Origin: Methylobacterium cerastii
GTDB taxonomy: Bacteria; Pseudomonadota; Alphaproteobacteria; Rhizobiales; Beijerinckiaceae
Direction: 5' to 3'
NCBI RefSeq assembly: GCF_022179125.1
Contig: NZ_BPQG01000030.1
Location: 1-64,000, forward strand
Length of the DNA: 64,000 nt
Part shown: piece by piece, positions 18,753-26,540 of the stretch
Numbering within the stretch: position 1 is the first letter of the stretch
Layout: each line of letters begins with the position of its first letter
Position numbers and translations under genes: made by a program
The notes under the pieces: model-generated
Databases searched by the model: none
Seen by the model: the letters and a program-made list of their open reading frames with translations, nothing else
Told to the model about the DNA's origin: nothing

Positions 18753-19855
18753 CGCACGTATGCCTCGCGCACGGCCGACGCGATGCGTTCGATTTCTGCG
18801 CCGGCCACCTCGGGCTGGATCGGCAGGCTGAGCAGGCTTGCGCTCAGCCGGTCGGAGATCGGCAGCGGCGCGGCTTTTGGATTGGCGAACGCCGGATGGC
18901 GGTGCAGGCCCGGATGGTAGTGAATCGCGGTGCGGATTCCCTCATCGGCTAGCCGCATCGCCAGTTCGCCGCGGTCGGGGACAGCCACCGCGAACTGGTG
19001 GTTGACGCCGCCCGGATGCTCGTCCTGCAGCCTGAGCCCGTCGAGGCCGGCGAGCGCCGCGCGGTAGCGCCCGGCGATGGCACGGCGCTCGCGATTACCC
19101 GCGTCCAGGTGGGGCAGGAGCGCGGAGAGGATCGCCGCCTGGAGCGTGTCGAGCCGGCTGTTGAACCCCGCTTCGCGGCTGATGCGCGTGCCGTGCGAGA
19201 ACCCATATTCCCGCAGCGCCCTGAGGCGTCCAGCGAGTACCGGATCGTCGACGAGCACCGCACCGCCGTCGCCGACGCAGCCAAGATTCTTCGTCGGATA
19301 GAAGGAATACGCCGCCGCGTCCCCAAAGCTGCCGAGCGGGCGCGGGCCGATCCGGGCACCGTGGGCCTGTGCGCAGTCCGAGACCACCGCGAGACCACGA
19401 CGCGCGGCGAACGCGCACAGGGCGGCCATGTCGGCTGGGAAGCCGAAGAGATGGACCGGCAGGATCGCGCGCGTCGACGGCGTTAGGACGGCCTCGACGG
19501 TCTCGGCGGTGATGCACCAGGTGTGGGGATCCACGTCGGCGAAGAGCGGACGGGCGCCGCAATGCAGGATCGCCTGCGCGGTGCCGGCGAAGGTCAGCGC
19601 CGCGGTGACAACCTCGTCGCCCGGGCCGACGCCCAGCGCGCGCAGCGCGAGTGCCAGCGCATCCGTGCCGGAACCGACGCCGACCGCATGCTCGCGCCCC
19701 TCGTGCGCGGCGAAGGCCGCCTCGAACCGTTCCACCGGCGCGCCGAGGATGTAGTGCGCACCACCGAGCACCGAGGCGACGGCCGCGTCGATCTCCTGAC
19801 GGAACCGTGCGATGCGCAGGTTGGGGAGCGCCTGCGCGATCGACAGGTCGTTCAC
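18749..19855 (-). CDS. DegT/DnrJ/EryC1/StrS family sugar aminotransferase
   Basis: A 368-aa PLP-dependent transaminase acting on keto-sugar nucleotides. Motifs: VGSGTDALALALRA (PLP phosphate binding), VVSDCAQAHGA, and SFYPTKNLG with the PLP lysine. The start is a GTG at 19855 that overlaps the stop of the upstream ketoisomerase gene; the longer open frame upstream only mirrors that gene. In this operon it would aminate the 3-keto product of the preceding enzyme, as FdtB or QdtB do for dTDP-3-amino-3,6-dideoxyhexoses. Confidence 0.9.
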   Translation of the reverse strand: MNDLSIAQALPNLRIARFRQEIDAAVASVLGGAHYILGAPVERFEAAFAAHEGREHAVGVGSGTDALALALRALGVGPGDEVVTAALTFAGTAQAILHCGARPLFADVDPHTWCITAETVEAVLTPSTRAILPVHLFGFPADMAALCAFAARRGLAVVSDCAQAHGARIGPRPLGSFGDAAAYSFYPTKNLGCVGDGGAVLVDDPVLAGRLRALREYGFSHGTRISREAGFNSRLDTLQAAILSALLPHLDAGNRERRAIAGRYRAALAGLDGLRLQDEHPGGVNHQFAVAVPDRGELAMRLADEGIRTAIHYHPGLHRHPAFANPKAAPLPISDRLSASLLSLPIQPEVAGAEIERIASAVREAYVR

Positions 19856-20280
19856 CGGTCCCGTCCGCCGATTGCCGCCTCGCCGGTGATCAACGCCTTC
19901 TGCGGCTGCGCGTAATGGCGCGTGTCGCCGTAGCGCTCGGAGGCACAGACCAGCAGCAGCGTGCCTGCCTCGAAATTCTCCAGGCGGATCAGGATGCCCG
20001 CGCTGATCCAGAGCGGAGCATGATCGCCGTTGAGGCGCACCGTGGCGGTCTCCTCGCCGTTGTCCAGCGCGATCGTCGCAGCCCCACGGAGCGCCACGAT
20101 CACCTCGTCGCAGGAATTGGCATGGCCGCCGCGGGTCACGGTGGCATCGTCCACTTCCATCACGAACACGCGCTGGGGAACGAAGGGAAGGTTGTCGAAC
20201 GCCTCGAAGGCCACCAGCCGACCCCGGGGATCGACGTTCACGTTGGGTCCCAGAAGTGCCGCACCCCTCATCGCTTCCAT
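19852..20280 (-). CDS. Sugar 3,4-ketoisomerase, FdtA/QdtA-like cupin
   Basis: This 142-aa cupin has the family pattern RGRLVAFEAFDNLPF, then RVFVMEVDD and RGGHANSCDEVIVALRG, with the His residues of the active site visible. It converts a dTDP-4-keto-6-deoxy sugar to the 3-keto isomer. Start codons at 20280 and 20271 are both ATG; a TTG at 20361 would add 27 unlikely residues. It is the first gene of the amino-sugar operon. FdtA and QdtA cannot be told apart here. The dTDP-glucose enzymes (RmlA/RmlB) are not in the window and must come from elsewhere. Confidence 0.85.
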   Translation of the reverse strand: MEAMRGAALLGPNVNVDPRGRLVAFEAFDNLPFVPQRVFVMEVDDATVTRGGHANSCDEVIVALRGAATIALDNGEETATVRLNGDHAPLWISAGILIRLENFEAGTLLLVCASERYGDTRHYAQPQKALITGEAAIGGRDR

Positions 20281-20505
20281 GCAACAGCGCCGTTTTTCTA
20301 TGTCCCAGGCTCTTCGCAAAGCATAGATCGCGTGTTCGTGATCAGCAACCACAAATGACAACCGAAAATTGCCTCAACCCCTACGCTTAATCTTCTTATC
20401 TATCCTGCTTCTACTCGGGATAAATCGGCAACTGTGTGAAGCGACGATGCGGGAGAGGCGCCGTGTCGGCAGCCCGCTCACGCATCGTTCCGGTCCGGTA
20501 CGGCG
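20281..20505. other. Gap between autotransporter and amino-sugar operon
   Basis: About 225 bp, partly AT-rich (20380-20440), with no gene. It follows the autotransporter stop and precedes the ketoisomerase start on the same strand, so it may hold an operon promoter. No clear hairpin with a T-run was found. Confidence 0.4.
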
Positions 20506-23500
20506 TCAGAAGTTGTACCGGAGGCCGCCGCGCACGGCCTGGATGGTGTCCGTAGAGGCGAGTTCGGCGTCGTAGGCGACGAAGCCGGCGAGCCCCGGGG
20601 CCAGCTCGGTGCTGAGCCCCAGCCCGACCAGCGCCCGGTCGCGGTCGAGGCGCCGGCCGTTGACCAGGAACGGCACGGTCGGCGCGAGCGCGAAGGCGCT
20701 GCTGATCGTCCGGCTCACGTCGGCGAAGTCGTGGACGTAGGCCGCCTTGATCCACAGGGAGACCGGCCGTCCGCCGAACACCGCGGTGGCGGTCTCCAGC
20801 CGGCCGCCGACGAGGGTGCGGGCCGAGAGGAAGTCGCGGGCCGCGATGTTGAGGTTGAACGTGCCGTTTCCGGTCTCCTGTACGCGGTCCTGATCGAAGG
20901 TGTTCACCTGGAAACCGATGAAGGGCGAGAACACCGCCGTCGGGGCGAAGGCGACGCGGTAGCCGAGCTCGCCGGCCGAGATGAACTGGTCGCCGCTCAC
21001 GTTGCCCTGGGCGCCGCCCGGCTGGAGCTGCGGCACGCCGATCGACCGGTTCACGCGGCCCTCGGTGCGGGCGTAACCCAGGGCGAGGTTGCCGTAGACC
21101 GCACCGTTCGAGAACCCGCCGTAGACGCCGACCTGCGCGTTGTCGGTGTGGGCGCGCTCGCCGGTGCGGTTGAGCGAGACGTCGACCGAGCCATAGCCGG
21201 CGGCGATGCCGAGCACGGTGCCGACCTGCGGGTGGAAGTCGATGCCGGTGGCGAGGCCGGCGACCGTCTCGCTGCGGCCGGCGGCGTTGGCGGTGGAGTC
21301 GACGCTGCCGAACTGGCCGTAGCCGGTGGCCCAGAGGCCGTAGCCGCGGTTGGTCTCGATCACCCGCGGCTCCGAAACCGGGCCGCGGCTGGGCAGGTCG
21401 GCGGAATAGACGGTGGGCGGCAGGGTGAAGCTCTGTGGCCCGGCCTCCGAGCTGGCGGCGTAGGCCCGCGACAGCAGCTGGCTGCCGAAGGCGCGGCCCG
21501 AGCGGAGCTGCGGGTCGGCGAGCGACGCGTAGGCCTGGCCGGCGACCCGGTCGAGGGTCGAGGCGATGCCGGCGTTGCTCTGGTTGTCGATCACGAGGAG
21601 CGCGGCCGGGTTGTTGGCGAGCGCCGCGTCGAGGCCGCGGGCGGCGTTCGCTTGATTGCTCGTCTGCGCCACGAGGCCGAAGCTCTGCTGCGCCAGGGTG
21701 ATGTAGGCGTTGTTACCGTCCGTCGACGCCGTTGGGCGGATCAGGAAGGGCAGGCTGCCGCTGTCGGTCACGGCCGCGAAGGTGCCACTGATGCCGCCCG
21801 CGGCAGTGAGCACGGTGTAGCGGGTATTGGGCAAGTAAGTGCCGGGTGCCGCGATCAGGCTCGCGGTGCCGTTGAGCGTAGCGGTGCCCGAGGCGACGAG
21901 GCGAGCGGCTTGGCCGTCCGCGGTGATCGCGCTCTGGAGCGTTCCACCGGCCTGTTGCACGTAGTTGGTCACCGAGAGCGCGCCGTAGGGGGTGGCCGCG
22001 TTGCCCGGGGCAACGAGGCCGGCATTCGTCAGGGTGCCGGCGATCCGGCCGGTACCACTGAGCGTGCCGGCGGAGCCGACGAGCGTGTTGGCGGCTAGCA
22101 CCGAGTTCACGTCGAGCGATCCGCCGGCGACCGTCGCGCCACCGGAAAAGCTCTGCGAGGTGCCGTTGGCCAGCGTCCAGGCGCCATCGGCCTCGCGGAG
22201 GGTCGTGAAGCCGACGACGTTGCTGGCCAGCGTCCCCGTGCCTGTCAGCGTCAGGGCGTTGACGCCGAGCCCGTTGGCGTTGATCGCGCCGCCGACCGTC
22301 GAGCCGGTGCCCAGCGTCACCGCGTTGCGGCTCGCGGCCACGTCGTTGAAGGTGATCGCCCCGCTGATGCGGCCGGTGTTGGTCAGCGTCTGGTTGCCCC
22401 TCCCGTAGAGGATGCTGCCGTTGATCGTGCCGGCGTTGACGGTGGTGCTGTTACGGCGGTTGGCGGTGGTCGCGTTCTGCGGGTCGGCGTCGGTGAAGCG
22501 CACGTCGCCGTTGATCGTGCCGGCGGCCGCGTTGTTAAGGAAGGCGTTGCCGGCGCCGTAGACGACGATGGCCTGCCCGCCGGTTGGGCCGGTGATCGTG
22601 CCGGCGTTGTTGATGGTGTAGCTCTGCGCCCGACCCTGGATGGCGCGGACCCCCGTCCCGGTGCCGCTGATCGTGGCGCCGGCCCGGTTGTTGATCGTGA
22701 GCGCCGCCACGTCGTCGTCGGAATCGATGGCCGCGACCGCCGCCGGGCCGGCGCCATTGCGGGTCGCCGAGATCGTGCCGGCATTGGTGATCGACATGGA
22801 GGCGATGTTCTCGCCGGCATAGACGCCACGCGAGATGCCGACGCCGTTCTCGGTTACCGCGATGGTGCCGTTGTTGACCACCGAGACGTTGGCGAAGTCG
22901 GCTCCCGTCGAGTTGGCGAGCACGCCGTAGACACGGTTGGCGGCGGTGTTGGCGCGGCCCGCTGCGCCGGTGCCGACGAGGGTGCCGTTGTTGACCACCG
23001 TGGTGTTCGAGCCCGACAGGTTCACCGTCTTGTTGGTCAGCGTGTTGTTGACGGTGAGCTGGGCGCCCGAGCCCGTCACCTGGATCACGCCACCGACGGT
23101 CTGGGTCGAGCCTGCGGCGAGGGTCAGGGTTCCGCCCGCCACCGTGAGGTTGCCCGAGAGCGTCTGGATGGAGCCGCTGCCGAGGGTCCAGGCGCCGGCG
23201 GTCTGGGTGAGGTTGGTGAAGCCGGCCACCGTGCCGGTCAGGGTGCCGGTCCCGGCGAGGTTGAGGTTGTTGGTGCCGAGCCCCCGCGCAGCAATGTTGC
23301 CGCCGATGCTCGATCCAGTGCCGAGGTTCACCGTGTTGACGGTCCCGGCCACCGCCCCCGCGGTCGCCACGTCGAGGAAGCTGATGGTGCCGCTGATCCG
23401 GCCGGTGTTGTTGACCGTCTGGTTGCCGGTGCCGAAGGCGAGGTTGCCGTTGATCGTGCCGGCGTTGGTCACCGTGCCGGTGCGGCGCAGGTTGACTACC

Positions 23501-24441
23501 GTGGCGGCCGTCTGCAGGTCTTGGTCGAAGTTGCGCACGTCGCCGTTGATTATGCCCGTGGCGGCGTTGGTGATCACCGTGTTGTAGGCGCGCACCGTGG
23601 TGGCGTCGCCGGCGTTGCCGGCGTTGAGAGCGAAGGTGGCGATCGCCGCCTCCCCGGCGGTGGCGTTGGTGATCGTGCCGCTGTTGTTGATCTCGTACTG
23701 CGCGGCGCGGCCGGACAGGGCGCGGGTGTTGGTGCCGGTCGCGGTGATGCGGCCGGCCGCCGCGTTGTTGACCACGAGGCGGTCGGTGTCGTCGTCGGAA
23801 TCGACGCCCGCGACCACGGCGGTCGTCGCCGTCGCGGTGGTCCCGCGGGTCGCCTGGATCAGTCCGCTGTTGTTGATCGTGAACAGCGTGGTGTTCTCGC
23901 CCGAATAGATGCCCCGGGCGATGCCGTTGCCGTTCTGGGTCACCGCGATGGTGCCGGCGTTGTTCACCGTCGTGCTGGCGTATTGCGACCCGTTCGGCGC
24001 GCTCGAATAGGCTCCGTAGACGCGGGTCGTGGTGTTGCCGGCCGGCGCCGTCATCGTGATCGTGCCTGAGTTGTTGAGCGTCGACAGGTCGCCGGCGAGG
24101 TTGACGCCGAAGTTGTCGCGGTTGAGCGGCGCCGCGTTGCCGATCGCCCCGGCGTTGTTGACCGTGCTGGTACCGTTCACGCGGACGTTGGTGAAGCTCG
24201 GGTTGGTGCCCGCGCTGGTCTGCTGCGCGCCGACGGCGGTCCCGGTGGCGATGTTCACGGTCAGCCCCGTCACGCCGGCCGGCGCGATGAAGCCGTTCGG
24301 TTGGCTGCCGGTGCAGGTCACCGTCTGGCCGTTGGCGGGGACGGCTGGCTGACAAGCTGCGTACGCATCGGCGACGAGGACAGCCCAGACCGGAACGGTC
24401 AGCAGTAGGCTCCGGCGCAAGGATGTATCCTTGGACGTCAT
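20506..24441 (-). CDS. Autotransporter outer-membrane beta-barrel protein (type Va)
   Basis: This 1311-aa surface protein starts at MTSKDTSLRRSL after a strong AAAGGGGGAGAC ribosome-binding site. A signal peptide ends near AYA-AC (about residue 28). The passenger (about 30-1000) is built of NNxGTI-type strands that form a beta helix and contains a long tandem duplication (GRISGTIS near 349, GRISGAIT near 690). The last 280 or so residues are the autotransporter barrel (RGYGLWATGYGQFG onwards), ending with the expected terminal Phe in GGLRYNF. It lies on the same strand as the amino-sugar genes downstream, suggesting it may be glycosylated or share their role. Confidence 0.92.
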   Translation of the reverse strand: MTSKDTSLRRSLLLTVPVWAVLVADAYAACQPAVPANGQTVTCTGSQPNGFIAPAGVTGLTVNIATGTAVGAQQTSAGTNPSFTNVRVNGTSTVNNAGAIGNAAPLNRDNFGVNLAGDLSTLNNSGTITMTAPAGNTTTRVYGAYSSAPNGSQYASTTVNNAGTIAVTQNGNGIARGIYSGENTTLFTINNSGLIQATRGTTATATTAVVAGVDSDDDTDRLVVNNAAAGRITATGTNTRALSGRAAQYEINNSGTITNATAGEAAIATFALNAGNAGDATTVRAYNTVITNAATGIINGDVRNFDQDLQTAATVVNLRRTGTVTNAGTINGNLAFGTGNQTVNNTGRISGTISFLDVATAGAVAGTVNTVNLGTGSSIGGNIAARGLGTNNLNLAGTGTLTGTVAGFTNLTQTAGAWTLGSGSIQTLSGNLTVAGGTLTLAAGSTQTVGGVIQVTGSGAQLTVNNTLTNKTVNLSGSNTTVVNNGTLVGTGAAGRANTAANRVYGVLANSTGADFANVSVVNNGTIAVTENGVGISRGVYAGENIASMSITNAGTISATRNGAGPAAVAAIDSDDDVAALTINNRAGATISGTGTGVRAIQGRAQSYTINNAGTITGPTGGQAIVVYGAGNAFLNNAAAGTINGDVRFTDADPQNATTANRRNSTTVNAGTINGSILYGRGNQTLTNTGRISGAITFNDVAASRNAVTLGTGSTVGGAINANGLGVNALTLTGTGTLASNVVGFTTLREADGAWTLANGTSQSFSGGATVAGGSLDVNSVLAANTLVGSAGTLSGTGRIAGTLTNAGLVAPGNAATPYGALSVTNYVQQAGGTLQSAITADGQAARLVASGTATLNGTASLIAAPGTYLPNTRYTVLTAAGGISGTFAAVTDSGSLPFLIRPTASTDGNNAYITLAQQSFGLVAQTSNQANAARGLDAALANNPAALLVIDNQSNAGIASTLDRVAGQAYASLADPQLRSGRAFGSQLLSRAYAASSEAGPQSFTLPPTVYSADLPSRGPVSEPRVIETNRGYGLWATGYGQFGSVDSTANAAGRSETVAGLATGIDFHPQVGTVLGIAAGYGSVDVSLNRTGERAHTDNAQVGVYGGFSNGAVYGNLALGYARTEGRVNRSIGVPQLQPGGAQGNVSGDQFISAGELGYRVAFAPTAVFSPFIGFQVNTFDQDRVQETGNGTFNLNIAARDFLSARTLVGGRLETATAVFGGRPVSLWIKAAYVHDFADVSRTISSAFALAPTVPFLVNGRRLDRDRALVGLGLSTELAPGLAGFVAYDAELASTDTIQAVRGGLRYNF

Positions 24442-24673
24442 CGTCTCCCCCTTTCTATATTTGTCTGGTGCTTGATCGAACGGACGAATATCGCGGCCTG
24501 GACCGGTTTTCCAGTTACATACGGGGAAGTCCGAAGAGGTCAATCGCAATCACAGGACTCGATCGGGCATAACATGCGTTCTCGATTTATGATGCATATA
24601 TGTTACTCTTCTAAAATGACTTTCCGATTATCCTATTATTAAGATGGTCTTTAGGTAGATTTGGCGGGAGGAA
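24442..24673. other. AT-rich divergent promoter region
   Basis: About 230 bp, unusually AT-rich at 24570-24660 (for example TTATGATGCATATATG), between the divergent autotransporter and the first sulfotransferase. It should carry both promoters. AT-rich DNA here also fits foreign origin. Confidence 0.5.
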
Positions 24674-25504
24674 ATGGCAATCTTGAGCGGGATGATGAAG
24701 CACGCGCCTCAGGCTGGTACAGGCGAACGCGCCGCCCCGGCGCCCCCAACTGGAATCGGCCGACTCCTAAGCCGCTTCTGGCAGGCGTCACGCGCACCGG
24801 TGCCGGTGACACGCGGCTATGCCGTCTGCACACTGCCGCGCTCAGGCAGCAACCATTTCTGTGACGTGCTGAGCAGCACTGGTGCACTCGGGCATCCGCG
24901 CGAGTACTTCAACGGCGATGCCCGCCGTCGCTACGACGACCCGACCTACCCTGACGACCCCGTGGCGCAGGTCGCTCGCATCCTAACCATGGGTGCCACC
25001 GCCAACGGCGTCTACGCTCTCAAGGTCTTCCCCGGCCTCCACGACGTGGTGGCGCCGCATCTCCGGTGGACGGAGGCACTGCCGAACCTCGCCTTCGTGC
25101 GGTTCCGCCGCCGCGACGTCCTCGGGCAGGCGTTGTCCTGGGTCCGTGCTTCGCAGACCGGGCGCTTCCGCGCCTCCGACGCGGCCACGGGCGAACCCGC
25201 CTACGACGCCGACGCGATCGCCCTCCGGATCCGTCAGATCTGCCAGAGGGGCGCCCGATGGGACATGTTCTTCGCCCGCACCGGGCTCCCCGCGGTCGAG
25301 ATCGCCTACGAGGATCTTCTAGTCGATCCCGGCGCCGCCATCGGCGCCGTGGCCCGCACGGTAGGGCTCGCGCGTGCGCCCGCTCTCGGCCGGCAACCCT
25401 CCGTTTTCCGGATTCAGCGCGACGCGCTTAGTGCGGACTGGCGCGCACGGTTCATCGCCGAGCGCGGGGACCCGAGCCATGTCGACCCGTTCCTTGATCC
25501 TTGA
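24674..25504 (+). CDS. Stf0-type sulfotransferase (copy 1)
   Basis: A 276-aa protein with the 5'-phosphosulfate-binding loop LPRSGSNHFCDVL (about 55-67) and the Stf0 family features LGHPREYFNGDA, GVYALKVFPG and RFRRRDVLGQALSW. Stf0 enzymes move a sulfo group from PAPS to a sugar, trehalose in mycobacteria. The start is uncertain: a GGGAGGAA lies only about 3 nt before the 24674 ATG, and TTG 24680 or ATG 24692 are also possible. It is followed after 13 bp by a close paralogue. The likely substrate is a surface sugar made by the neighbouring genes (inference). Confidence 0.85.
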   Translation: MAILSGMMKHAPQAGTGERAAPAPPTGIGRLLSRFWQASRAPVPVTRGYAVCTLPRSGSNHFCDVLSSTGALGHPREYFNGDARRRYDDPTYPDDPVAQVARILTMGATANGVYALKVFPGLHDVVAPHLRWTEALPNLAFVRFRRRDVLGQALSWVRASQTGRFRASDAATGEPAYDADAIALRIRQICQRGARWDMFFARTGLPAVEIAYEDLLVDPGAAIGAVARTVGLARAPALGRQPSVFRIQRDALSADWRARFIAERGDPSHVDPFLDP

Positions 25505-25517
25505 GAGAGCCGCACAA

Positions 25518-26297
25518 ATGAGTCGCCTCTTCGACCGCTTCCGTTCTTCTGCCGCGCCCCGCCCGGCGGACGATCCGGCGCCTGGGCCGTTGCGCGGCTA
25601 TGCGCTGTGCGGCGCTCCGCGCTCGGGCAGCAATTACATCTGCGAAATTTTGAGCAGCACCGGCGCCCTCGGCCGGCCGCGCGAGTATTTCAACGGCGCG
25701 GCGCGCCGCATCCACGACGATCCAGCCTATCCCGACGATCCACACGCACAGATCGAACGCATCCTGACGATGGGTGCTACCGGGAACGGCATTTACGGCT
25801 TGAAGCTGTTTCCGGGACTGTTCGATACGGTTGCTCCGCATCTGAAGCTGACCGAGGGTTTGCCGAATCTCCACTTCGTGCGCCTGCGCCGCTTGGACGT
25901 GCTCGGCCAAGCGATGTCTTGGGTCCGATCGATCCAGACCCGGCAGTTTCGCTCCACCGAGACCGCGGCCAGCGCACCGCATTACGACGGCGCGGCGATT
26001 CAGCACTATGTTGGGCAGGTTTGCCAACGCAACGCGCGCTGGGACATGTTCTTCGCCCGCACCGGCATCCGACCGATCGAGCTGGTCTACGAGTCAGTCG
26101 CAGGCGATCCACAATCAGCAGCGGACGCCATCGCCGCCGTCCTCGGCCTCGCCGACCGCCCTCGGATCGAGGCCGGCGTCGTACGCCTTGCCGTGCAGCG
26201 CGATGCAATCACAGACGCGTGGCGGGAACGCTTCCATTCTGAGTATGGTGACCGAAACTATATTGATCCGGCAACCCTCCTAGTTGAGATGAAGTGA
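25518..26297 (+). CDS. Stf0-type sulfotransferase (copy 2)
   Basis: This 259-aa paralogue of the upstream gene has APRSGSNYICEIL, LGRPREYFNGAARR, GIYGLKLFPG and RLRRLDVLGQAMSW. The ATG at 25518 is preceded by GAGAG; the open frame upstream lies inside the first copy. The two proteins align over nearly their whole length, so this is a tandem duplication that has diverged enough to suggest different acceptors. The 3' end overlaps the convergent small gene at 26280 by 18 bp. Confidence 0.87.
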   Translation: MSRLFDRFRSSAAPRPADDPAPGPLRGYALCGAPRSGSNYICEILSSTGALGRPREYFNGAARRIHDDPAYPDDPHAQIERILTMGATGNGIYGLKLFPGLFDTVAPHLKLTEGLPNLHFVRLRRLDVLGQAMSWVRSIQTRQFRSTETAASAPHYDGAAIQHYVGQVCQRNARWDMFFARTGIRPIELVYESVAGDPQSAADAIAAVLGLADRPRIEAGVVRLAVQRDAITDAWRERFHSEYGDRNYIDPATLLVEMK

Positions 26298-26540
26298 TGG
26301 AGCGCTGACGATCCGCGCACCGCCGAGCCACGCCGTCGCCGCCTCCAGGGTCGGGAATCGGTGCTCGACGCAATCGAAGGGCCGGGGGCGTGTCGCAACC
26401 GGAAGATCCTCCAGCAGCTCCGCGCACCATCCGGTAAGAGCACCTCCTGCGGTGGTCTCGCGAACGACACCGCCGACGATCACCCCGTCGAGGGCGAGAT
26501 CGTAGCTGCCGGCGGCGAGCTGATGGAGCGTGTACCTCAT
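26280..26540 (-). CDS. Small hypothetical protein (86 aa)
   Basis: Its ATG overlaps the stop of the upstream 736-aa gene, so it is likely translated with it. The sequence starts MRYTLHQLAAGSYDLALDGVIVGGVV (a beta-rich opening), followed by a helix around FPTLEAATAWLGG. No family is recognised. It ends inside the convergent sulfotransferase 3' end. Confidence 0.6.
   Translation of the reverse strand: MRYTLHQLAAGSYDLALDGVIVGGVVRETTAGGALTGWCAELLEDLPVATRPRPFDCVEHRFPTLEAATAWLGGARIVSAPSLHLN

Noticed and set aside
20506-24441. CRISPR-like repeats
   Set aside because: The repeats are in-frame codons of beta-helix strands in the autotransporter, without uniform spacers or cas genes.
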